Assembly (NCBI GenBank): GCA_905221615.1
Contig: CAJNDT010004557.1
Coordinates: forward strand, 248,001 to 312,000
DNA length: 64,000 nt
Direction: 5' to 3'
DNA from: Symbiodinium sp. CCMP2592
Taxonomy: Eukaryota > Sar > Dinophyceae > Suessiales > Symbiodiniaceae
Part shown: positions 10,481 through 21,507 of the stretch, piece by piece
Position numbering within the stretch: the first letter of the stretch is position 1
Layout of the letters: the number at the start of each line of letters is the position of its first letter
Translations under genes and position numbers: made by a program
Notes under the pieces: generated by a model
Told to the model about the DNA's origin: nothing
Database searches by the model: none
The model's input: only the letters and a program-made list of their open reading frames with translations

Positions 10481-11222
10481 AGGAGCTCCAAATTGCGAAG
10501 GCGAGGTTCATTGCGGCATAGCATAGTGGGGACCAACCAGCCGCATCACGTTCCTCGAAGGCTTGTAGGGTTTAGGGCGCATCAAGAGGTTTCGGGAGAG
10601 GGTCCCCTTGATGGTGTGTGGCTTGTTCAGGCCTCCGATTCTTCTTCTGTGCTGAATGCAAGGTTAAAACATCAAGGGCCCACAGGGTTCCAGCTGTAGG
10701 TTTTCATGACTTTGGAGTTTCAGGCTATACATGAAACGAGCACAAGAATGCCTACTTACTTGCAAACTCAAATGCCCTTGAAACTTGTTGCGTACAGGGC
10801 CAGAAACCCAAACCTACCCAAACACCAAAATGCTGCCATGCACATACACCATAATCACTAATGCGCAGGTAACTGAACACAGATACGCATACGCATCTAC
10901 ACATGTATGTATGTATGTATGTATGTAGCTAGCGAGCTAGCTAGGTAGGTAGGTAGGTAGATGTGTACAACATATAAACATGGATATAGATATACGTCTG
11001 TAATTACTCTATTGTAAAACCTGGAAACGAAACTCTGAAAAACCGACAGAGCTCTCTAAGCCGAGCCCACGATTCTTGCTAACCTAAACCCTAAACGCTC
11101 TTCAGAGAGGCTCTGACGCATCCTGCGAAATTCCCCGCGCCCTTCAGCCTGGAAGACTTGTAGAAACCCAGCAATAAGAACCGAGAGACTCTAAAACTGA
11201 GGGTGTGGGTTTCGGTTTGGTA
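10481..11222. other. Weak coding-like frames and tetranucleotide repeats
   Basis: A plus-strand frame of 68 codons at 10493-10699 has no recognisable domain. At 10905-10958 a (GTAT)n run passes into (GTAG)n. A short plus-strand frame at 11099-11166 ('FREALTHPAKFPAPFSLEDL', then stop) looks exon-like. All are low confidence. Confidence 0.22.
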
Positions 11223-11589
11223 AACACCTTATAAACCAAAACCTACTTTTTTGTAGGGTCCCTATAAATTCCATATTAAGGTTTTTCATAGGAACCTACA
11301 AAGTAAACCCCAAACCCTAAACCCTAAACCCTAGTTTAAGGCAAAGAAACAAAACCCCAGGGGGTAGAGGGGGCCTTGCACTCGCATCCCCTGAAGAATA
11401 GCACCGTACTTGGCGGACGGGACTCGGCAAGTAGAGTAAAGCGGTTTAGGGTTTGGGGTTTAGGGTTTTGGGTTTAGGGTTTTGGGTTTAAAGGTTTAGG
11501 GCTTGAGGGTTTCGGGTTGTAAGTAGGATAGATATTCTGAATTGGGGCACATATAACCTACTTGCTAGGTCGTATGAGCCTTTAAGTAC

Positions 11590-11673
11590 CCCAGCAACAG
11601 TTGCCCAGGGTCGGTCGCATGTGTGAAGCTGTTCTCGTTCAGAAACCTAAGCAGCTCTTGTGGGCGTTCAAAG
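11590..11673 (-). CDS. Unknown exon-like fragment
   Basis: The minus-strand frame reads 'PQELLRFLNENSFTHATDPG' with good codon character. No family is recognised. It lies between repeat tracts, so its borders are approximate. Confidence 0.3.
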
Positions 11674-13799
11674 GGGGGTTGGGGCTTGGGTCTTGAGGGC
11701 TTTAGGACTAAAGGGTCAGGACATGCGCCGACGCTACGATCCAGTTTCCTAATTACGGTCCTACCGTAAGTGTCGATGCATCATATAGTACTAGTATAGA
11801 CTTTGGGCTTAGAGTAGTCCCTGTATGTAGGTACTCTGGGGCCCAAGTACAATATATATCTCGGTACACGGACCATTCAACCCTGAAGCCATAAAGCCCG
11901 TCCAGAAGCCTCATAGGAACCCTCAAAAGTAGGTCGCCCTTAGGGATATCACAGACAGTCCCAAGACAGGGCTCTCGCGCCGAAGAGCTTAGACCAGGCG
12001 AAGGTGTAAGGTTCTTAGTGCTCCCTTTCAAAGGGACCTTCTATAGGGGCGCCATAAGCGGGGCTCTTGGATAGTTGTTTAGTTTGTGCACTTCTTCGGC
12101 TATGGTTACCTTTAGAAGGATCTCCCCCGAAAAAAGGAATCTCTTGCTTGCCTCCCAACCCGGGATGTCAGGAGATGGCAAGCCCTAAAACCTGAACCCG
12201 AAAACTTGAAATTAGATTCCAATACCCAAAATACCTAACAGCTGTAGTAGAGTTATAGAGGCACTCAATCGGTCGATTATTGTGACGTATTGAGGCCCCT
12301 GTGTTAGAAGATGCAGTAGCTTCCCCGTCATCGTCTGGGCCTATGACTCCCACACCCCAAAAAATCGTGCTCGTGAGCAACCCCGGCGACTGTAGCACGG
12401 GGATCCGCATACTTAGTAATAGTGGTCCTAGGGTTACAATATGCCTGGCCATGTGGATGCCACGGCACAGAGCTGTCAACAACAGCATTACTAAACTCCC
12501 AGGCCCCGCATGGCAAGTTTCGGTATTCCGATTCCCTAAACCCCGTAAACTCTAAACCCCTGAACCCTAGACACCGAAAGGCTGAAACCTACAATCCTGA
12601 ACCGTAAACCGTTTCGGTATTCCGATTTCGCTGCTCGGGGTCTCTGGTTTGTCGGAACTGCTCGGCTTAAGTTTGGGGGATGTTGTCTCAGATCTGTGAG
12701 GGCCTACCCTAAACCCTAAACCCTAAAATGAGCCTCGTTTTTTTTTTCAGCTTCTTTTCTGCGAAGCCATTACTGGTCTCGAGAGGCAAAAACTCCCAGG
12801 AGCAGGTTGCCGATCCTTGCAGGAGCCTCAAAAGCATCCCAAATGAGCCTCGGTTTAACTAGCCGGGCTTGCTTCTAACAATGGTGAAACCCAAGAAGTT
12901 TTGAGGGGCCATGGCAGTAGAGTCCCAGAACTCCGGAGCGCGAAACCCCATATACAACCTAAATCGTCAGACCCGAAACGGCCTAAACCGCCCTAAACCC
13001 TACCTGGACCCGAAAAACCTACCTTTTTAGGCTGCCCTAATATGATGTCTTTTTGACATACGCCCTGAAACAGGTAGATTATTCTTCTACAATTTCATCA
13101 CGAACCGTCGAAAACCACATGCGCACCTGGCCAGAACAGCAGCTTCCTTCTCGTCTTCCCCGAACTTCTCCTCTCAACGGGTTCTATAGGGCTCCATAAC
13201 TTGCTTTAGGATGCAGAGCTGATATTGGGGGTGTACAGTACGGGAGCTCTAGGGAAGTGGGGGGGGGGGCCTCCTTCTAATGATGCGCCGTCTACTCCGT
13301 AAAACACTTCAGGAAACCCCCAACCAGAAACCCGCAAGCCCCCCTGAACCACAAAAACCAGTCACCAAAGCATTGTAAAAGCTGGTCTAGCCAATGCCTG
13401 GACCTTCTGAAACCTACCTTTTGGTGCTCCTTCATATGAGTTCCTTGTATAATATAAGGCCTTGTATTTGGATTATTAAAGTATACAGTGGTACTGCAGT
13501 CTATTGTAGCAGATTCTAGCTTGTTAAAGTAGGCTTGTTAACGTTACTATAGCAAGATTGCCGACATGACGTCGAGCACAAATTAGAAAGCCGTGGATTT
13601 CGAACCGAAATCTTACACCCTGGCCCCTATACCATAAAGCCTTGAACCCCTGATCTAAACCCTACCTGTAGACCTAAAAACTTACCCTCTCAGGAAACAT
13701 GCAAGGAAGGTATGGTACGGAACACTGGCAAGCTTTTTGGGCCCTTGAGGTGTTTTAGCATCTGCGGATGTCGGGACCTGGACTGAAAATACCTGCGGC
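11674..13799. other. No secure gene; degenerate repeats
   Basis: There are scattered CCCTAAA units and family G/H remnants (for example 13015-13090 and 13410-13460). Frames of up to 106 codons occur at 12168-12488 (minus) and 11753-12031 (minus), but their composition looks random and they run through repeat pieces. I do not call them. Confidence 0.35.
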
Positions 13800-13870
13800 C
13801 TAAAAAACCTGCGGCCTCGATGCCCTTTGTGTCGAAGCGCATCTGCTGCTGGTTCCTTGGCTTCAAGCCC
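13800..13870 (-). CDS. Exon-like fragment, copy 1 of a dispersed pair
   Basis: The minus-strand frame reads 'KEPAADALRHKGHRGRRFF'. A related piece at about 18170-18245 reads 'KEPAKDALQRLRHSRQRG'. The nucleotide match (GGAACCAGCA, then GATGCGCTTC) is shared, so they are copies of one sequence, either a coding exon or a dispersed repeat. Another frame is also open in both copies. Confidence 0.25.
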
Positions 13871-13899
13871 TGAGACCCACAAGAAACATCTCATTGTCA

Positions 13900-14904
13900 A
13901 CAAGCCGTTCCTGAAACTTGAAAACCATAGCCGTAACAAGGAACCCCTAGTGCCAAATATGTAAATGTTTCAAGTTTTATACTTTCGTAACGGATCCGGA
14001 AGTTCATCACGAATAACAAACAAAAAACCAGGTGGCACAAGGTTGCGGGTTTTCTGATGGCTCTGGAAGTTGCAGATTCTGAGACCTGGGGATTTACGGT
14101 AAAGTTTCGGGTTTTGAAACCGTAAAAAGTAAAACCCAAAGCACCTCAGGCTAAAACCCCAAACCCCAAAGCCCTTGTAGTACCCTTACGGTACCCTTAT
14201 GGTATCCCGGAAAGGAACCCTTTAAAGGAAGCCCCAATACTGAAGCCCACGCAGAGCTGCTCGCCCCTCAGAGGATCAGGGGCTGAGTAAGCAGGTTTCA
14301 GGTGACTCAACTTCTTTAGGAGAAACCACCAGAGACTCCAATGACAATTAGAATAGGGTTTCGGTGCCCATTATACTATAGCGATAATAAGGAACACCCA
14401 AAATGATGTAGGTCATGATTTAGGCCCCGATATTATACCCCAAACCCTAAATCCTAAACGGTAGGCTTCCGAACTTAGGGTTATGCCTCGAGATTGAGCT
14501 GCCAGTCCTGGGGCGCGACATCAAACCCATGTTTTCGCTAGTACTTCGGGGTTGCCTAGCACAGGGTCATACCCTACCCCCTTTTGTGGGGTATCTACAT
14601 TTCCATATATAACCGGTCCTAACCATAATGGCCCTTTTAGGTAGGAAGGCTTACTGAGATTATGCCATACGCTAAATAAGAAGCCACTCCCAAGGAATAC
14701 CCAGTTACTTAACACCGCCGGACGTATTAATATAGGTATAGTAAGTACAATTGGGTTTTGGCGCCCTTTATACCATAATTGTAAAAAGGAACCCCCAAAA
14801 CGGTGTTGGAAATTATTTTAAGCCCCTTATAATATCCCTTATAGCACCCTTTGCAGGAACCCTGTGTAGGCCCCTTTTATAGGCAAGCATTGAGCTCCCT
14901 GTAG
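13900..14904. other. Two family H elements, no gene
   Basis: Family H palindromes are at about 14345-14440 and 14740-14850. Their arms are of the type GAATAGGGTTT / AAATAGTATAGG and the centre is CCATTATACTATAA. The frame at 14521-14715 has no support. Confidence 0.45.
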
Positions 14905-15195
14905 TACCAAACTAGTGTCCTTGTCCTTCAGGTTCTCGATGGAGATCTCCGGCAGCTCGGCCTTCATCGCCTGGTCGGTGTCTCGGCCCGGCGCTGAACA
15001 GTCAGAACGCTAAAAGCCGACCACGCGAGGGGACTCCTTGCCGAAGGGAGCCGGCTTGTGCCTCGAATTGCAGGGTGGCTTCGAGAACCGTGGGTCTCTC
15101 GGGACCGCTTCCACCGTCCGGTCGAAGTCCAGAGGTGGCGCCTTCGTCTTGCTCTTTGCAGCTGGCTTCTGCTTCTCCCCACCCGGAGTTTTCAA
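14905..15195 (-). CDS. Lys/Pro-rich coding-like segment(s), unknown protein
   Basis: Two minus-strand pieces have strongly GC-biased third positions. The first (15195-15011) is open, begins with a basic stretch (EKQKPAAKSKTKAPP), continues 'LDFDRTVEAVPRDPRFSK', and ends 'ESPRVVGF' with TAG. The second (about 15000-14905) reads 'AELPEISIENLKDKD' in another frame. The first looks like the basic tail of a nuclear or cytoskeletal protein, but I recognise no family. The stop may be a true end, or the pieces may be joined by splicing that I could not resolve. Confidence 0.38.
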
Positions 15196-16240
15196 AGGCT
15201 ATACTAGATTACCCTTACAGCTCCCTTATAGTAGCCCCTATAGACCCTTTACAAAGGAAGCCTTTGTTATTCCAAATAGTTCTGGTAACTAGTAAGGCCC
15301 TTCGAAGACCAAAATTGCTCCTAGGATTTAGCTTCAGCTGCTCCAGATCCTGTGCCCGATATGGCAGGAAAGGGTTCCCCTTCTCAGGTTTAGGGGCTAA
15401 GGGTTTGGGGGTTTAGGGTTTACGGTTTAGGGTTTGGGGGTTCAGGCTTTAAGGCTTTAAGGGTTTAGGGGTTTAGGCTATAAGGGTTTAAGGGTTTAGG
15501 GCATAGAGCTCTTTGTCGCGACGGCTTGTTCGGGTTTAGGCTTTAAGGGTTTAGGGTTTAGAGCTCTTAGTCACAGATGGTGATTATGCAGGCCTCGTTC
15601 TGGTAAACCTCAAATCCCAAATCCGACAACCAGATGCTTCTGCAACCGCGGCTAGGACAAGGTCACTATTGGCGCCTATAGAGTTTACAGTGTTGGGTTT
15701 TGGGCCCGGGTTTTGCACTTAAGGGTTAAAGTCTTTCGGGGTTAAGCTACGGTTTAGGGAATAAATTTTTTAACAATATCACTTGGTGATGTACCGTTAA
15801 GACCTATATGTTCAGGGGCTGCAAACCCTTAACGACACCCTGCACTAGGATCCAATGCCAAAGGCTCAACCAGAAGCGGTAGGCAACCGAGTCTTCCTGC
15901 AAGGGCCGCTGGTGTGGGGTTTAGGGTCGAGGATCCAGGGGGTTTAGGGTTTAGGGTGTGGAACTTTGCTTGGCTTGCAAAGACCTAAGCAGCTTTCCAA
16001 TGCCAGCAGGTCATGCAGAGATGGCTTTCAGGTAAGAGACAGCAACAATTGAGCATAATTGGGTTTGCGGGGTGTCTCATCGTATACATAACTGCAAGAA
16101 GGAACCTTCAGAAGCAATGTTGGTACATACTTCGCCCTTGATTCTTCTTCTCGGCGGGTTGCAGTCCGGTGGACTTTGAGGTCAAAGGCTTGGCGTGTCG
16201 GCTGCTGGGTTTAAGTTTCCAGGCTCCAGGTGAATAGCAT
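15196..16240. other. Repeat debris with two short coding-like islands
   Basis: A telomere-like block lies at 15385-15560. Two low-confidence minus-strand islands are about 15615-15680 ('GANSDLVLAAVAEASG', AG|G acceptor) and 15845-15900 ('AGRLGCLPLLVEPLALDPS'). The latter has a copy at about 19205-19262 ('AGGPIFVPLLAEPLASDPS'). Near 16125-16205 a basic minus frame reads 'AKPLTSKSTGLQPAEKKNQG'. Confidence 0.28.
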
Positions 16241-16244
16241 ATAA

Positions 16245-16329
16245 CTTAGGGTACCATATTTTGGGGTCCTTATAGTAAGGATCCTACTATTTAGGGTACT
16301 ATATTGGGGTCCCCTAGTTTCGGAAATCC
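16245..16329. repeat. Family D element, truncated left arm
   Basis: It shares TTTTGGGGTCCTTATAGTAA and GGATCCTACTATTTAGGGTA with full family D copies. The right arm ends GTTTCGGAAATCCA, and the left arm lacks TGGGAGTTTCCG. Confidence 0.65.
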
Positions 16330-16621
16330 ATCATTTTTGCCATCAGCGGTAGTATCCCTTAACGAGCCCGAAGCTCCTCCATAAGAGGTTTCCTTGGGGG
16401 CCCTTCAGGTATACAGAAAGGTTTAGAGAAACCCTTCAGGTCCTGAAGGGTGTAGGAACTAGGGTTTGCATAGGGTTCAGGGTTTAGGTTCTAGGCTTCA
16501 GAATCAGGGCTTGCAATGTTCGGCTCTTGCATTCACTCTGCCTCTAATTCTCAATCCCTATGAGACCCCACATATTCCAGACCCTGACGCCTGCAACCCC
16601 AAAGAACTACCCACAAAACAT

Positions 16622-16702
16622 GTCAACACATCCCAATCGCAGCTCCTGCTCCTGGCACTGGACAAGCTTGGCAGCAATCAGCCGCTTCAACACGGCGGCG
16701 AC
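16622..16702 (-). CDS. Exon of unknown protein, paralogous to 21066-21139
   Basis: After a CATAG|GTCGCC acceptor the frame reads 'VAAVLKRLIAAKLVQCQEQE'. The segment at 21139-21066 also starts at an AG|G acceptor (CGCAG|GTCGCA) and reads 'VAAILKQLFAAKLFDCLAKE'. Conserved frame, conserved acceptor position and mainly conservative changes indicate two exons from paralogous genes. The sequence is predicted to be an amphipathic helix. No family is recognised. Confidence 0.45.
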
Positions 16703-16884
16703 CTATGATGGAAGACACTAAATCCTGAACCCCAACCACACAAGGGGTCTCCAGAGACTGCAAGACCCCTTAACAGTCGTAAGAATACGGTTCCAAGCAG
16801 GGTTCCATGGAGGATTCATTAAAGGGCTCTCGGAGGGTTGATGTAAGTATGTAGAGATAAGCTTTAGACTGCCTTACAATTAGC

Positions 16885-16894
<10 letters not shown>

Positions 16895-16943
<49 letters not shown>

Positions 16944-16944
16944 A
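16895..16944. repeat. AT microsatellite
   Basis: A (CT)n run passes into (AT)n with a central ACAT. Similar AT runs are at 9749, 18470, 18825, 33730, 44248, 52095, 54005 and 60815. Confidence 0.9.
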
Positions 16945-17071
16945 GTATACACATGAACTGCCAAAACTGAACTCGGAGCCAACCAAAAGCCTTGAGAGCA
17001 TCCCTGCAACTCGGACGCTACCCTATGACGATTCAAGAAATATCCCGGCAGATCATCGGCCCCAGCAACAA

Positions 17072-17168
17072 TGGGAGTTTCCGACAATTCGGGGTACCCA
17101 TACGTGATAAGGATCCTACTATTTAGGGTACTATATTAGGGTCCCCTACTATTTTCGGAAACTCCCAA
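17072..17168. repeat. Family D palindrome
   Basis: Arms read TGGGAGTTTCCGACAATTC and ATTTTCGGAAACTCCCA. The centre keeps GATAAGGATCCTACTATTTA. Confidence 0.8.
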
Positions 17169-17311
17169 ATAGACATCCTGTCTGATCGGATTTCTATTGC
17201 AAATATAGCATACGACGCCCCAAAACCCTCATTATGCTAGTTGCAAGGGCACCTATGTCATGGAACCCGGCCTGATCACATAGATTTGGGGTTTGAGTTG
17301 TAGTACGACAC

Positions 17312-17495
17312 TTTACGCAGCCTTGACGACGACGATGCTGCCGCAGAAGAGCATTGCGAAGCGGAAGTGGGCGACGAATGAACAGATGAAGGTTGGGCCA
17401 GTCATGTAGTTTAAGATAAAGACAACAATGAAGATGTACAGGAATATCGGCTGGTGTGATGAAAAACCCCCAGTGGTACGATGCACATGCTTTCA
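17312..17495 (-). CDS. C-terminal exon of a probable membrane protein
   Basis: The minus-strand frame ends in TAA at 17314-17312 and includes 'LYIFIVVFILNYMTGPTFIC', then 'AHFRFAMLFCGSIVVVKAA'. These are two hydrophobic stretches separated by a short polar turn, as expected for paired transmembrane helices. Codons are rich in NNC/NNT (TTC, ATC, GTC), which favours this frame over the other two open minus-strand frames. The same frame continues upstream (17596-17500, '...FDVPGELWENRDLQRC') but is broken by one TGA at about 17497. That break may be an intron border or a mutation. No family is assigned. Confidence 0.42.
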
Positions 17496-17604
17496 GACGG
17501 CCGGTGAAGCGGGGCACCGCTGCAAATCGCGATTTTCCCACAACTCGCCAGGGACGTCGAATCCATGGTGAAATACATTGCTTTGGCGCACCACAAAGAC
17601 TAAA

Positions 17605-17708
17605 TGGGAGGTTCTGAAAATAGGGGACCCCAATATAGTCCCCTAAACAGTAGGATCTTTATCACAAGGACCCAAAATATGGTACCCCTAATTTTTCGGA
17701 AACTCCCA
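17605..17708. repeat. Family D palindrome, inverted orientation
   Basis: It reads TGGGAGGTTCTGAAAATAGG to TTTTCGGAAACTCCCA, with GTAGGATCTTTATCA in the centre. With the copy at 17072-17168 it brackets the membrane-protein exon. Confidence 0.8.
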
Positions 17709-17768
17709 AACGACAAAACATTCGATCGAGGGTCAAAGTTTTGGATGCAATGGTTCGGTATTGGGGCT

Positions 17769-17843
17769 ATACCTGGACCCCAAAAGTATGTACTTTTATA
17801 GGTTTTGGGCCATAATTTTAGCTACTTTTTTGGGGGTCTAGGT
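17769..17843. repeat. Family W palindrome
   Basis: Ends are ACCTGGACCCCAAAAGTA and TTGGGGGTCTAGGT. Related copies are at 35843-35925 and 37117-37187. Confidence 0.7.
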
Positions 17844-17950
17844 AGTTGTCAATATTATGGTCCCTTTTTGGGTACTGAGTATAATGCTTCACCGAATATG
17901 TAGGGTATCCAACAAGGGGCGAAAAGGGGCCATGATTTTGACGACTACCC
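17842..17950. repeat. Family E palindrome, divergent copy
   Basis: Arms are GTAGTTGTCAATATTATGG and CCATGATTTTGACGACTAC. Better copies are at 18493-18598, 20945-21050, 22596-22700, 25185-25294 and 53789-53893. Confidence 0.75.
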
Positions 17951-18492
17951 ATTGGGTGCTGGGTTCTGGTAGGAAGAACCCTTACACATTCAAAAGTAGC
18001 GACGAGGGGCTGCACCCTATGGAACTAAGCACTAGACGGAACTCCCCAAACCTTGAAGCCCTCAGCACCGTAAATTAGACTAAATCTTCAACCCTAAACC
18101 CTAAACCTTAACTCCAAACCCTAAAACCTTAAACCCTAATTACACCTGAACCCTACATTGCATTCAAAAACCGAAGGCCTCGCTGTCGGGAATGTCGAAG
18201 CCGCTGAAGCGCATCCTTTGCTGGTTCCTTAGTGTCGCAAGATTTCCAGGACGGCACAGGGTTTAGGGCGTAGGGTTTAAGGTTCAGGGTTTAAGGTTTA
18301 GACGGCTCAGGGTTTAGGGCGTGGGGATCTAGGTTCAGGGTTTAAGGTTTAAGTTTAGGGTTTAGGGTGGCTCAGAAAAACACACAGACACACACACACA
18401 CACACACACGTAGGGTTAAGGGGAGACCCTAGCACGACTTTAATGAGGTCTCTCGGCATAACGACTGATATATATATATATATATATATATA
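17951..18492. other. Telomere-like tracts, exon-like fragment, dinucleotide runs
   Basis: CCCTAAA units lie at 18085-18150, and about 18170-18245 holds the second copy of the KEPA exon-like pair. TTTAGGG units are at 18258-18370, a (CA)n run at 18380-18408 and an (AT)n run at 18467-18492. Confidence 0.4.
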
Positions 18493-18598
18493 TGGGTGGT
18501 TGTCAAAATTAGGGTCCCGCTTTGGGTCCGTATTATAATACGGAACCCAATATTGAGGGTACCCAATTTAAGGGACCCTAATTTTGACAACCACCCAT
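18493..18598. repeat. Family E palindrome, near-perfect
   Basis: Arms TGGGTGGTTGTCAAAATTAG and CTAATTTTGACAACCACCCA are perfect complements, and the centre ATTATAATACGGAACCCAAT is conserved. Confidence 0.9.
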
Positions 18599-18659
18599 AT
18601 AGCTTCGGGCTGCAGGCCCTCAAGAGATGCTCAGACTTCGCAAACCCCCAGACAACATG

Positions 18660-18823
18660 CCCCTGAATTACGGAATATACCTCAAATCATGTTAGGGATC
18701 TTACTATAATATGCGTTAATTCAGGAATATACCTCACACCATACTAGGGATCTTACTATAATACGGCTTAGTTAAGGAATATACCTTCAATCATACTGGG
18801 GATCTTACTATACATATATCTAC

Positions 18824-18866
<43 letters not shown>

Positions 18867-19168
18867 GATATGCCTTAATTAAGGAGTATACCTCTAATCA
18901 TGTTAGGGATCTTTATCTTTTGTGCCTTAATTAAGGAATATACCTCACACCATACTAGGGATCTTATTATAATATGCCTTAATTAAGGAATATACCTTCA
19001 ATCTCACTAGGGATCTTACTATAACATGCCAAAAATTAAGGAATATGCCTTAAATCATGTTAGGGATCTTACTATAGTATGCCTTAATTAAGGAATATAC
19101 CTTCAAGCATATTAGGGATCTTCCTATAACTTAAGGTATATTCCTGAATTAAAGGATATTGGAGTCTC
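18660..19168. repeat. Satellite grown from the interior of a family C element
   Basis: Roughly eight or nine tandem units of about 60 bp carry TTAATTAAGGAATATACC and TAGGGATCTTACTATAATAT. The right end finishes with GGATATTGGAGTCTCTGGG, the terminal arm of family C. No matching left arm is seen. One unit is interrupted by an (AT)n block at 18815-18866. The interior of a MITE has therefore been amplified in tandem while one terminus remains. Confidence 0.8.
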
Positions 19169-19199
19169 TGGGAACCCTGGAAAGACATGCAAAGGTTTT

Positions 19200-20669
19200 A
19201 CGCTCGGATCCGATGCCAAAGGCTCAGCCAGAAGCGGTACGAAGATAGGTCCTCCTGCAACCGTCACAAGTGCAGAATACTGAAAGTAAACTGGGAAGGG
19301 CTAAAGCTCCCACAGGGGCCTAAATAATTACCTATTTTGGGGGGAGGGTCCTTAATATGACCATGCATCATGGGCCCCAAAACCCCGTTCTAATTATTAA
19401 GCCCCTTATACTAACTACTTCGAGTAGGGTTTGGCTCGAGGAAACCCTAAACCATGTACCTCCAATCCGAAACGGGAAGGATCCTCTAATTCCAGGCCCT
19501 AGACCCTGCAGTTTACTTGCAAAACTACAGCTATTGTGCTCCTTCTTACGATTTGCTCATACGAGTTCAGGGTGTGGGGTTTAGGGTTTCTAAAACAAGG
19601 TAGGAGGCAATATGGGGGCTTGAATAGCTCCTACAAGAATCATCCCTCAGTGTGTCCCTATGTACCTAGAGTGTCATACAGCAAAAAACGAGTCTGTGGA
19701 CTACCGCCCCTGTGGTAGGATAAGTCGCTGGTACTTAGTCACTGCTCTACGTCCCCCCTTCGGATGGTCCGGATCAGTCTTCTTTCCGACGTTTGGGTTT
19801 AGTTCGAACATAAGGTTCGATCAGTGTTGACTGGGGTTCATGCATAATGCTTGTTGCTGTGAACGGGAGTGTCACATGTCTACACTATGGCCGGTGCATG
19901 TGCGTTCGGCTTCAACTATCGCTTTTCTCCATGTTCTGTCGCAACCAGAGCCCAGGGGGCTCACCGTTTGGGGTTCCGGGTGTGCCTGAACCCCGAAGAA
20001 CCTAAGCAAACAGGTAGGTTCTTTAGGGTCCAGGTGGGGGGGCAGGGTTTAGGTTCAAGGCTGGGGGAGGAATTAAGTCGCTGAATATGCAGGTGTTGTT
20101 TCGGTGAACCCCTAAACCCTCAACCGTTAACCTTATATTAAACCCGAAACCTGTCCATTGCCCTAGACCTGGTGATGGCTCTAGTTAGGTGTCCCCAGAC
20201 CCACCGAACCAATTATACGGCACTCGGAAACGGTTTCCTAAATCCTAAACCCCTAAACCCCAAGCCCTAAATACCCCCTAACCCTAAACCCTAAACCCTA
20301 AATCCCTAAACCCCAAACCCTGAATATCCCCTAACCCTAAATCCTAAACCCTGAATCCCTAAACCCCAAGCCCTAAATACCCCCTGAAGCCCCACAACAG
20401 GCTCTATGCCCTCCCCTAAACCCTAAATAAAGCCATAGACCCCTGAACCCTAAATAGGCCCTCAACCTCTAAACTGCCATATCGGGCTGCTTCAAAATAA
20501 GACCTCAGAGGGAGGCTTAAGGTTCAAGGTTAGGCTGAAAAGTGCGGATAGGAGTTTGGGCTTAATCGGGAAACCGAGTACACCACCTTAAGAAGAACGA
20601 TAAGCTGCGACATCCCAGAATCTCCTCCTTCAGGAAGCCAATGTGGTTGGGCTATCCCACCGAAAATCG
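19200..20669. other. Repeat debris; telomere-like block at 20230-20450
   Basis: A family H element lies at about 19315-19415. An exon-like piece at about 19205-19262 is the partner of 15845-15900. A plus-strand frame at 19869-20084 (71 codons) has no support. CCCTAAA and CCCTAAATA units are dense at 20230-20450. Confidence 0.35.
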
Positions 20670-20671
20670 AA

Positions 20672-20776
20672 TGAGACTTTCCGAAAATCGGGGACCCTCA
20701 TTTTGTACCCTAAATAGTAGGATCCTTAGTATAAGGGCCCCAAATCCAGGTATCCCTGAATTTCGGAAACTCCCAA
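20672..20776. repeat. Family D palindrome
   Basis: Arms are ACTTTCCGAAAATCGGGG and CTGAATTTCGGAAACTCCC. The centre carries AGTAGGATCCTTAGTATAAG. Confidence 0.8.
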
Positions 20777-20944
20777 ACCCTTGCAAATCTCTTATAGAAT
20801 AGGGGTTACTTTAAAGGGTTCCTTTAAGGGATACTGTACTATAAGGGTACTATAAGGGTAGTATAATATAGGAGCCTTAATAATCACAATAAGGCTATAC
20901 CATAATTTTCATAAGGAGCCTGCTAAAATAGGATAAGTAATTAT

Positions 20945-21050
20945 ATGGGTGGCTGTCAAAATTAGGGTCCCTTTTTGGGTCCTTATTATAATACGGCACC
21001 TAATATTTAGGGTACACAAAAAGGGACCATAATTTTGACAACCACCCATA
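20945..21050. repeat. Family E palindrome
   Basis: Arms are ATGGGTGGCTGTCAAAATTA and TAATTTTGACAACCACCCAT. Confidence 0.88.
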
Positions 21051-21065
21051 TAGGTCCCTGTAGTA

Positions 21066-21139
21066 AGCAACGGGCCCTGCTCCTTCGCAAGGCAATCGAA
21101 CAGCTTGGCAGCAAAGAGCTGCTTTAAAATGGCTGCGAC
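21066..21139 (-). CDS. Exon of unknown protein, paralogous to 16622-16702
   Basis: The acceptor CGCAG|GTCGCA opens a frame reading 'VAAILKQLFAAKLFDCLAKE'. It is about 50% identical to the exon at 16702-16622 with the same start phase. Family E lies immediately downstream (20945-21050) and family D upstream (21190-21297). Function is unknown. Confidence 0.45.
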
Positions 21140-21189
21140 CTGCGAGGGACGGGCTTCCAGTGGCTTCTAGGTCAAAAGCCCGAATTTGG

Positions 21190-21297
21190 GAGCTTCCCAA
21201 AAAAAAAGGTACCTTATTTTGGGGTTCTTATTCTTATAATGAGGATCCTACTATTTAGGGTACCATATTAGAGTCCCCTAGTTTTCGGAAACCCCTA
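21190..21297. repeat. Family D palindrome
   Basis: It has TTTTGGGGTTCTTATTCTTA and ATGAGGATCCTACTATTTAG, with the right arm TAGTTTTCGGAAACCCC. Confidence 0.75.
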
Positions 21298-21507
21298 ATT
21301 TGGCCTGCGCTTTCAAGGACTTGTGATCACGCAGGGTGTGCTCTACATCGAAGCCCAATCCCTTCTTAGGAACCCTCTAAGGCCTTCACTGCAAGGTGCA
21401 CTGTGTCTGAGGGTACTCCTACAAAGGGCAGTCCGAAGCTTAAGCTCCTATACAACTAAAGCCTGGAGAATCGCTGTAGAGCCGCTCAAGAACCTTCTGC
21501 CCTTCCC

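Noticed and set aside
13580..13640. B-box-like GGTTCGAAATCC on minus with a T-arm hairpin
   Set aside because: No matching A-box or 5' acceptor strand upstream; at best a tRNA relic.
18660..19168. CRISPR-like array of regular repeats
   Set aside because: Units are contiguous without unique spacers, and the genome is eukaryotic; it is a MITE-derived satellite.
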